Assembly: GCA_964497585.1 (NCBI GenBank)
Contig: CAZCDS010000050.1
Coordinates: forward strand, 1-47,931
Direction of reading: 5' to 3'
Source: CAZCDS01 sp964497585
GTDB taxonomy: Bacteria > Desulfobacterota > Desulfomonilia > Desulfomonilales > Desulfomonilaceae
DNA length: 47,931 nucleotides
In this document: positions 41,965-47,931 of the stretch, one piece after another
Numbering within the stretch: the first letter of the stretch is position 1
Layout: each line of letters starts with the position of its first letter
Translations under genes and position numbers: made by a program
The notes under the pieces: generated by a model
What the model was told of the DNA's origin: nothing
Seen by the model: only the letters and a program-made list of their open reading frames with translations
Database searches by the model: none

Positions 41965-42495
41965 TTATTCCGTCCATAGAGGTTCTACAAGCTTCGGAAA
42001 CTCTTTTCCGTACTGGTGGTAGGTCAGCGCGTTTTGCTTGTGGAAGGTCTTTTCGGCTTGAGACGCGTCCCGCACCGGGCGCGCGGGCACGCCGACAGCA
42101 ACTTTACCGGCCGGGATGACGCTTCCCGGGCTCACCACCGCGCCTGCCGCGACCATGGCCCCCTCTTCCACCACTGCTCCGTCGAGCACGAGCGCGCCGA
42201 TGCCGATCAGCGCGCCTCGCTGAACCGTGCATCCGTGGAGCACAGCCCTGTGGCCCACAATGACTCCGTCGCCGATGGTGAGCGGGAACCGGCCCCCTGT
42301 CACGTGGAGCATGCACAGGTCCTGGATATTGGTCCCTTGGCCTATCCTGATGGAGTGGACGTCACCGCGTGCTACGGTATAAAACCAGAGGTTGCTTCCG
42401 TCGCCGATTTCCACGTCTCCGAGCACAATCGCGCCCGGCGCGAGAAAAACATCTCGTCCGATTCTTGGCTTAATGCCTTTGTATGCGTATAGCAT
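41965..42495 (-). CDS. Gamma-carbonic anhydrase-family protein (left-handed beta-helix)
   Basis: A 176-residue hexapeptide-repeat protein. The three zinc-binding histidines of gamma-carbonic anhydrases are present as H64 (MLHV), H82 (VGHRAVLHGC) and H87, together with ARGDVHSIRIGQGTNIQD and the repeated GxVIG-type turns. It may hydrate CO2 or, like many Yrd/CaiE-type homologues, have another role. The start at 42495 has AGAGGA close upstream. It lies on the minus strand 140 bases after the methyltransferase gene. Confidence 0.92.
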   Translation of the reverse strand: MLYAYKGIKPRIGRDVFLAPGAIVLGDVEIGDGSNLWFYTVARGDVHSIRIGQGTNIQDLCMLHVTGGRFPLTIGDGVIVGHRAVLHGCTVQRGALIGIGALVLDGAVVEEGAMVAAGAVVSPGSVIPAGKVAVGVPARPVRDASQAEKTFHKQNALTYHQYGKEFPKLVEPLWTE

Positions 42496-42635
42496 CGTTC
42501 CTCTGAGCAGTAGGTTTCTTGGAACGTGTCGCCGTCCCTTCACGGGAGGTAGAGAAGTGAAAGTGATTCTCCGGATTCGATCTCACGATTGTTCTTCGAA
42601 CACGACATCCCGCGGCTGCCCCGGAAGAGCTACAT

Positions 42636-43451
42636 TCAGGCCGCGGCGCGGCGTGAGATTGCCACTTTGAGGTAGTATGCAGACTCCCGCTTGCGACCTA
42701 CGACCATAAGATCGGCAGCGAGGTAGGGAAACCTGCGGGTAAGGTAGCGCGTCATCCGAAAGTACCACCGGTAGTTCTCAAGGCGGGTCATGATTCGAAT
42801 TCGGTTCCGGAAGATCCGAAAGCCCGTAATATCGGTTGCGTGGAAGTTGGCGTCCTCGATCTGTCCCACGAGTCCTTTGAAGGAGTAGTAGTTGACTCTG
42901 GAGGGTCTCCGAGCCTGTCTCCAGGACCCCTGTGTGTCCAGCGCCACTGAATCCTTTTCCTGATGGACCGCGCGTAACCACCTCTTCAGCCGGGACAGCG
43001 TCCGCGGCATCCATGAGATGGGATTGTAAATGAACACGGTCCCTCCAGGGCGCAGAACGCGATTGAAGTCGGCCAGCAACGCGGGCGCGTTGGGAAGGTA
43101 CATGAGCACTTCGGAGCAAATTACGATATCGAAGCTTTCTCCCCGGAATGGCAGCCCCTCCAGGAGATTTACCTGAAAAAGGCCCTCATAGACTTCTTTT
43201 TCCGCGGCTTGCCGGAGTTGATGCTCCCACAAATCGACGCCGAACCATTTCGAGCCTGGCGCCAGCCTGCAAAAAGCGGCAACATTGCCCGGACCGCAAC
43301 CGACGTCCAGGACGGAGAGACTGGATCGGGAACGTGCTCCCTCCCGGAGAATAGCCTTAGCCAGGTAGGGAAAGTGCGCGAATTTCAAGCGGTACTTGAC
43401 AGTATCCCTTATCTTGCCAAAGGCATAAACCGGCCTACGACTCCGTTTCAT
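42636..43451 (-). CDS. Class I SAM-dependent methyltransferase
   Basis: A 271-residue methyltransferase. Motif I LDVGCGPGN (about 47-55), the acidic end of strand 2 (GVDLWEHQL), motif IV (FDIVICSEVLMYLPN) and RVLRPGG place it among Methyltransf_11/25 proteins. The C-terminal 90 residues are basic and may bind a substrate such as a lipid or glycan (inference). The ATG at 43451 has GGGGGA seven bases upstream. The substrate is unknown. Confidence 0.92.
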   Translation of the reverse strand: MKRSRRPVYAFGKIRDTVKYRLKFAHFPYLAKAILREGARSRSSLSVLDVGCGPGNVAAFCRLAPGSKWFGVDLWEHQLRQAAEKEVYEGLFQVNLLEGLPFRGESFDIVICSEVLMYLPNAPALLADFNRVLRPGGTVFIYNPISWMPRTLSRLKRWLRAVHQEKDSVALDTQGSWRQARRPSRVNYYSFKGLVGQIEDANFHATDITGFRIFRNRIRIMTRLENYRWYFRMTRYLTRRFPYLAADLMVVGRKRESAYYLKVAISRRAAA

Positions 43452-43540
43452 TAAATAATCCCCCAAAAAATCAATTGCTTACTTTAGCAGTTTCTTAGGG
43501 CAAGTGTCAAGCCAGGAGTCGGCAACACGGATCCTTTGGA

Positions 43541-44761
43541 TCACCCAAGTCGATTTCCCCGGTCTAGAATAGACTGGTAGAGCTTGTTGGACACCGTGCG
43601 CGTCCTCTGTGGATTGAATTTCTCGTCGAGCGATCGGATCTCTTCCAGCGAGACCGTTTTCTTCAGTGGCCGGTACCACTTGAAACGGACAACCAGCACC
43701 TTGCCGATCTTGTGCTCCCCGTCGGGACGCCATTTGCCGCCATTCGTGCTGGGAACCTCCAATCCATTGAGCGCGTCCCCAACGTTGGCCGGATCTTCGA
43801 GGCTGACATCTTCGGCCCTCGCCGTTCCCACAGCGCCAACCCTATTAACGTAAAACAGAATGGGCAGCCCTCTGCGCAGGCCCCTCTTTCCTGCAGGATA
43901 GCTGTAGGCGATGTTCCTCATGTTTATCATCCGTTCATCGCCAATGCCGGTTCCGTCGAAAAGGCTCTTCTGCCCCACGTCCTCGCGGGGTAACTCGATG
44001 AGCTGTTCCGCTCGCTTTCTCTCCAGGGGTACGAGGAGCGGCCATTCCTTCGGGGAATAGATCCTTAGAGGATAGAACAGTGTCTCCAGCTCGTAGTCCT
44101 CCAGGATGTGGGCAGGGGGCTGAACGATGATATCCGACCCACTCTTCGAAACGCTGTGCCAGTGGCTGAACATGAAAGGAAATCGGAACTCCTCCCTGAG
44201 CCGGTACCGGAATCCGTCTTCTTCCGGTCGAACCTCGTAGCCGAGTGAGTTCATGAATTCAACGAGAAATGGCATGATCTCTTGCCGCGAAATCGTCCGG
44301 TAGAGGAAATACTTTGCCAGTCTTATCCGAGGCCTTTCTGTCACGGTGCAACAGGAGGAGGATCCTTCGAACATGAAACCGCAGCTCCTCAGACAGCTTA
44401 CCACTGCAGGAGCAAGAACCAGCGGAGGCCGGATAATGACCCTGGAGATCCTCATTTCAGTCCACCTGAGGATCTCCTCTTGTAGGAGCCGGCAGTCTCC
44501 ACCCCAGTCCGAGGCTCCAGACCTGGAAGCCAGAGCCAGCATGCGAACCTCGCTGCGGCTCTCTTGGGTCCACAGAGAAACGCTTTGGATCTTCTTGTCA
44601 CGCTCCAGCACGGTGCACCGGGCGGAATGAGGCCAAAGGTTCAGACCTTCGTCCGAGATAACCTGCCGCAACCGGGGATTTTCTTCCTGCCAGTGCTTGA
44701 GGATTTTCTCGACTGCGGGAATGTCCGTGCTTTGGGACGGTCTGAGAATCACTTCCTTCAT
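43541..44761 (-). CDS. GNAT-like protein fused to an EVE/PUA-like domain
   Basis: A 406-residue protein. The N-terminal 130 residues look like a GNAT acyltransferase fold (LRPSQSTDIPAVEKIL; RVIIRPPLVLAPAVVSCLRSCGFMFEG), and the middle holds a second degenerate half. The last 130 residues (about 275-400) look like an EVE/ASCH-type PUA-like domain: RMINMRNIAYSYP, GLPILFYVNRVGAVGTARAEDVSL, KIGKVLVVRFKWYRP. EVE domains read modified bases or RNA, so the protein may act on nucleic acid or a tRNA-like substrate (inference). The ATG at 44761 is preceded by weak purines. Confidence 0.65.
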   Translation of the reverse strand: MKEVILRPSQSTDIPAVEKILKHWQEENPRLRQVISDEGLNLWPHSARCTVLERDKKIQSVSLWTQESRSEVRMLALASRSGASDWGGDCRLLQEEILRWTEMRISRVIIRPPLVLAPAVVSCLRSCGFMFEGSSSCCTVTERPRIRLAKYFLYRTISRQEIMPFLVEFMNSLGYEVRPEEDGFRYRLREEFRFPFMFSHWHSVSKSGSDIIVQPPAHILEDYELETLFYPLRIYSPKEWPLLVPLERKRAEQLIELPREDVGQKSLFDGTGIGDERMINMRNIAYSYPAGKRGLRRGLPILFYVNRVGAVGTARAEDVSLEDPANVGDALNGLEVPSTNGGKWRPDGEHKIGKVLVVRFKWYRPLKKTVSLEEIRSLDEKFNPQRTRTVSNKLYQSILDRGNRLG

Positions 44762-44966
44762 GGCATACGTAGGCTTGAACAGTCGGGTATCAGAGAAACT
44801 GGCCGTCGGTAGAACGGTTCATGACGACGATGTTACGTCCTGAGCGGTCGCGGATTCCGCACCAGAACCCACACAACGGAACACTCTATCTTTGCCGAAT
44901 GGTCTACAATTATGATATGCGGTAAGATTTCCAAGTTCAACCCTAAAGATTACGTCAGGGGAAACC

Positions 44967-45830
44967 ATGAATGACTTTATCGCTCCCCCTTTGGTGATCG
45001 GCTCAAGGGGAATGCTCGGTACCGATCTCGTCAATTCCCTCAGGCAGGCCGGCAGCGATCCGGTTGCCATGGATATGGATGAGGTCGATATCCGAGATCT
45101 GGGCGCGGTTTTCGACGCGCTCCACCGCGTTCGGCCCGGTGTCGTATTCAACTGTGCTGCCTTTACCGATGTTGACGGGGCCGAGACGAATCGAGAGTAC
45201 GCGTTCCTCGTCAACGCGAAAGGGCCGGAAAACCTGGCACGGGCCTGTGCGGACGCCGGATTGTCCCTTTACCACATGAGCACTGACTACGTTTTTGACG
45301 GCCGCAAGGACGCGCCCTATTCCGAAGACGACCCAGTGAATCCTGTCGGTGTGTACGCCAAATCAAAGGCCGCGGGAGAGAAAGCTGTCAGAGAGATTCT
45401 ACCCCATCACCATTGCATCGTGAGGACACAATGGTTGTTCGGAGTACACGGCAAGAATTTCGTCGAGGCGATCCTCAACCAGGCCCGACAAAAGAACGTC
45501 CTCAAAGTCGTTGACGACCAGCACGGGAGTCCGACCTACGCGCTCGATCTTGCCGCCGCCCTCATCGTCCTTGCCCGAAGGGGCACGAAGGGCACCTTTC
45601 ACGTCACCAACTCAGGCGTCACCAGCTGGAACGCCTTTGCCCGGAAGATCCTCGAGACAGCCAACATCACCGATGTGCGCGTAGACAGGATAACCACCGA
45701 AGAACTTGGTCGAAAAGCACCTCGTCCCGTCTACTCGGTCCTCGACTGCACGAGGTTCGAACGCACCGTAGGAAATCCTTTAAGAAGCTGGGAGGCGGCC
45801 CTTGCCCACTACCTTGCTCACCGGAATTGA
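44967..45830 (+). CDS. rfbD: dTDP-4-dehydrorhamnose reductase
   Basis: A 287-residue SDR enzyme for the last step of dTDP-L-rhamnose synthesis. Seen are the Rossmann loop GSRGMLGTDL, the early DVDIRD-type strand, NCAAFTDVDGAE, STDYVFDG, the YAKSKAAGE active-site Tyr-Lys, RTQWLFG and DDQHGSPTY. Length is normal. The ATG at 44967 follows AGGGGAAACC. No other rml genes are adjacent, so the rest of the pathway must be elsewhere. Its product may feed the glycosyltransferases around 30 kb. Confidence 0.95.
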   Translation: MNDFIAPPLVIGSRGMLGTDLVNSLRQAGSDPVAMDMDEVDIRDLGAVFDALHRVRPGVVFNCAAFTDVDGAETNREYAFLVNAKGPENLARACADAGLSLYHMSTDYVFDGRKDAPYSEDDPVNPVGVYAKSKAAGEKAVREILPHHHCIVRTQWLFGVHGKNFVEAILNQARQKNVLKVVDDQHGSPTYALDLAAALIVLARRGTKGTFHVTNSGVTSWNAFARKILETANITDVRVDRITTEELGRKAPRPVYSVLDCTRFERTVGNPLRSWEAALAHYLAHRN

Positions 45831-45839
45831 AGAAATATC

Positions 45840-45913
45840 AACCACAGAGCCACGAAGGGCACGGAGAAGAAAATAGACTTACTCTGTGTCCCCTGTGCCT
45901 CTGTGGTTCAAAT
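45840..45913. repeat. Palindromic ACCACAGAG-type interspersed repeat
   Basis: AACCACAGAGCCACGAAGGG (from about 45840) is the imperfect reverse complement of CTGTGCCTCTGTGGTT (ending about 45911), giving a long hairpin. Repeats built on ACCACAGAGGCACAGAG occur between genes in many bacteria. This one starts about 12 bases after the rfbD stop and may act as a terminator or processing site. Confidence 0.7.
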
Positions 45914-46309
45914 CTCTTGATCTTTTTGGCGTCTCTGCGGTGGACCTTTCTTCTCTTCTCCGTGCGCCCGCGCCTGTCGCGCCCCCCTTGTTTTCAGCCT
46001 GTCCGCCGGGGTAGGCACGAGAGGAGCGCGCACGCGCACCATTTCCCACTCTTTCACGGTCTGCCACTCGGGGGAAAAAGGACGACACGCTCGCTGCGTG
46101 GTTCCAGGCGCGTCACCATTGGCCACTGTTTTCGGGTGCTTGGTCAGGACACTGGCCTCTGTGAGGTATGGACTCGAGGGTGAATTTTTTCCAAAATTTG
46201 TTTTGAAAGGACTCTCTTTTCTGGTATGCTCAATAGGTGTTGTGGAGTTGCAATCAGGTGTTCGCGGGAAAAAATCTCTTGACTTCCCGGAACAGTTCTG
46301 ATAATCAAC
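45914..46309. other. Intergenic region with promoter-like boxes
   Basis: No gene seen. TTGAAA (46203-46208), 16 bases, TATGCT (46225-46230) is a second possible promoter for the exported protein gene downstream. Confidence 0.4.
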
Positions 46310-46338
46310 ATGGCAAACAGGCGATATTTGTCTATAAT
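46310..46338 (+). promoter_or_regulatory. Promoter of the 149-residue exported protein gene
   Basis: A perfect TATAAT (46333-46338) is preceded after 17 bases by ATGGCA (46310-46315). The transcript would start near 46345, giving a 54-base leader. Confidence 0.5.
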
Positions 46339-46398
46339 TCCAAATGTGGTTCCCTGGTTGTGTTTGCCGGTGGGGCCTAATAGAAGGAGGATTCGGGT

Positions 46399-46848
46399 AT
46401 GGTTAAGAAAATGATCGTTGTGCTCAGTGCTCTGGCCCTGATCATGACCACGGTCGGCATTGCGTCTGCTTTTATGCCTTATGCCGTCGGTGAAGGCGAC
46501 ATGATCATGATTCCCATGAAGGTCAAGAGCACGTACAAGAAGGTAACCGGTCCCGGCGGATGGAGCGCCTTCTTTGCCGGCAGAGGCTGCCCCCAGTACA
46601 CGGGTGGATTCTTCCCCTGGGGCACCTGGAAGGCCGTCAAGTGTACCTACAAAACCCAGATTATTCCCCCGAAGTGCGTGGCTCCCGCGTATGGCGGACC
46701 CGTTGCCTGGGGTGCTCCCACTCCTGTTATGCCCGGCTGCAAGCTGGTTAAGAGTGTCGAGAAGTTCGGCATCCAGTCACCGGGTTGCAACCCGTGCGTA
46801 GAGGGCGGACTGCAGTACCAGATCGTGAAAAAACAGGTCGTCAAGTAA
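46399..46848 (+). CDS. Small exported cysteine-containing protein, probably highly expressed
   Basis: A 149-residue protein with a typical signal peptide (residues 1-24, ending IASA before FMP). The mature part is rich in Gly, Pro, Lys and aromatic residues and has six cysteines (GCPQY, VKCTY, PKCVA, PGCKL, PGCNPC), which may form disulfides or bind metal or haem, although no CxxCH is present. The perfect AGAAGGAGG site, two promoter-like sites and a strong terminator suggest abundant expression. No family is recognised. It likely sits in the periplasm or is secreted. Confidence 0.8.
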   Translation: MVKKMIVVLSALALIMTTVGIASAFMPYAVGEGDMIMIPMKVKSTYKKVTGPGGWSAFFAGRGCPQYTGGFFPWGTWKAVKCTYKTQIIPPKCVAPAYGGPVAWGAPTPVMPGCKLVKSVEKFGIQSPGCNPCVEGGLQYQIVKKQVVK

Positions 46849-46882
46849 GCTTTTCGACCGAACGAGAGGATATAGCTGAGAA

Positions 46883-46913
46883 AAGACCGGAGTGGACTGC
46901 TCCGGTCTTTTTT
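46883..46913 (+). terminator. Intrinsic terminator of the exported protein gene
   Basis: AAGACCGGAG (46883-46892) pairs perfectly with CTCCGGTCTT (46900-46909), with a seven-base loop and T residues to 46913. It ends 35 bases after the stop codon. Confidence 0.9.
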
Positions 46914-47563
46914 GTGCCCGCGGGTACGCGCGCCGGCCTCCTTGCCAGGTTCGAAACAATTAAGCAATCTTGTGGTCTTACCGTCCTGGAGATTGCAATT
47001 GTCCTGTAATCCCCACGAGAGGCTATGGCCGGCTCTGCCAGATCTTCTTGCCCCCCTCTTGAAGGCTTATTCCTTTCTGCGAGTTTTTCCTGAGGGGGCT
47101 ATCGTCGTCAACCTAAGAGAACAGTATCCTCAAATCCCCGCTATTCCTGTGGAACCAGTGATACAGCTTCTTTTGCAGGGCGGCTTGACCCAGGTTCGCC
47201 TACCCGGGACTCCGATATCCGAGGTTCGCCGGCCGACTATCCGGAAGCCTTGGATCCCGGTCCTGAAAGGACGCATGAGACTCTTGACGATTCCGGCCGC
47301 CTCTGATAGGAGCAAAGCATTCGGTTGGGACAGTGAAGGTGGGATTCAATCTCCCCCCCGGCTCCGTTCTGGGCATACTCGTAGCAGGAGGCCCCAGTGC
47401 CTTGTCGTCGGGGAGGAACCTCTTGCAGCTAGCACCGGCATAGAAAATGAGAACTGCCACTAGATGCCGGGCATAGGAGTGCGTCCTATAAAGTGTTTAG
47501 ACCTAGCCATGCTGAGACCCTACGGCAAATGGCCCATCTTGAAGAGACAGCACCGAGCATCGC
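46914..47563. other. Gene-poor stretch with dispersed repeat
   Basis: No convincing gene. Holds repeat copy 2 (47197-47237). The open frames here have no supporting features. Confidence 0.45.
47197..47237. repeat. Dispersed intergenic repeat, copy 2
   Basis: About 41 bases matching 1078-1117 with few changes, both containing ACTCCGAT and GGTTCGCCGGCC. It lies upstream of a RAYT transposase gene, which is the usual neighbour of REP-type elements. Confidence 0.6.
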
Positions 47564-47931
47564 ATGGCAGATCACCGCCGGCGCAGATCCCTGAGCCTCC
47601 AAGACTACGATTACGGGCAAGGTGGAGCGTACTTCGTAACGGTCTGCGCGCACAGAAGGAGGACAGCGTTCAGTAGAATCGTCCGAGGGCGAATGATCAT
47701 CAACGTGGTCGGTGAAATAGTAGAAGATTGCTGGATGGAGATACCGCACCATTCTTGCCGCGTTGAATTGGACGTACACATCATCATGCCTAACCACCTT
47801 CACGGAATCCTGGTCATAACGCAGGACGGGATGCCGGAGGCCCAGCCACTGTGCACCCGGTCGCGCACGAGAGAGTGTAGGGGCGTAGCATGGAAACTGT
47901 ATCAAAACTCGATTTTCTTGTCGCGATATAC
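47564..47931 (+). mobile_element. REP-associated tyrosine transposase (RAYT), 3' end cut by window
   Basis: The frame from the ATG at 47564 stays open to the window end (122 codons) and reads as a Y1/IS200-like transposase of the RAYT group. It has the typical N-terminal strand GAYFVTVCAHRR, the helix VGEIVEDCWMEIP, and MPNHLHGI, which holds the HxH metal motif of HUH nucleases. The catalytic tyrosine would lie beyond the window. RAYTs are single-copy domesticated transposases that spread short palindromic REP repeats. The final visible 25 residues look less typical, so a frameshift near 47850 cannot be excluded. Confidence 0.85.

Overview
This looks like a chromosomal segment of a GC-rich (roughly 55-58%) Gram-negative bacterium. 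I read it as a member of the Desulfobacterota, possibly related to Desulfomonile or Syntrophobacter. The placement is inferred from the style of the partial 16S sequence, the polyferredoxin and several acetyl-CoA synthetases, and a beta-barrel outer-membrane protein. No database search was possible, so treat it as tentative. The window opens inside a 16S rRNA gene on the minus strand, with a clear rRNA promoter, and ends inside a REP-associated tyrosine transposase gene.

Layout. (1) 1-560: 5' part of a 16S gene, its leader and promoter. (2) 1.3-1.7 kb: a polyferredoxin with four [4Fe-4S] motifs. (3) 2.2-10.5 kb: an acetate-activation and protein-acetylation cluster. It has three AMP-forming acyl/acetyl-CoA synthetases, two paralogous GNAT acetyltransferases and an AcuC-type deacetylase, as expected for reversible lysine acetylation of acetyl-CoA synthetase. 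(4) 10.6-23.1 kb: a signalling island with a PP2C phosphatase, a CHASE2 adenylate/guanylate cyclase, a DUF4384 protein, a cyclic-nucleotide-binding gene broken by a frameshift, two secreted caspase-family peptidases with EF-hand-like loops, and an outer-membrane barrel (possibly a bystander). Three exported proteins of the island share an undescribed short motif, [RKY]-Y-L-x-F-[DE]-H. It occurs six times, and every one of the three proteins ends with a copy. One carrier is itself a caspase and another lies in the operon of the other caspase. This is my main candidate for an undescribed system.

(5) 24.5-26.4 kb: an iscU/nifS-like pair. The NifS homologue lacks the PLP-binding lysine but keeps the catalytic cysteine loop, and IscU has a cysteine-rich tail. 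(6) 26.6-28.6 kb: an operon of an HD-domain protein, a PstS-like phosphate-binding protein and a dUTPase-fold protein. (7) 28.7-31.9 kb: a sugar epimerase and a three-module glycosyltransferase fusion. (8) 32-40 kb: secreted or membrane proteins, namely a VIT/VWA protein, a polytopic membrane protein and a triplicated PA14-like protein, plus small genes. (9) 40-46 kb: housekeeping and biosynthetic genes (IlvE, gamma-carbonic anhydrase, methyltransferase, GNAT-EVE-like protein, RfbD). (10) 46-48 kb: a small, apparently highly expressed exported protein with its own promoter and terminator, then dispersed repeats and the truncated RAYT transposase.

Starts were chosen from ribosome binding sites, signal peptides and family length, so several differ from the longest open frame. 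All functions are homology calls made by eye.
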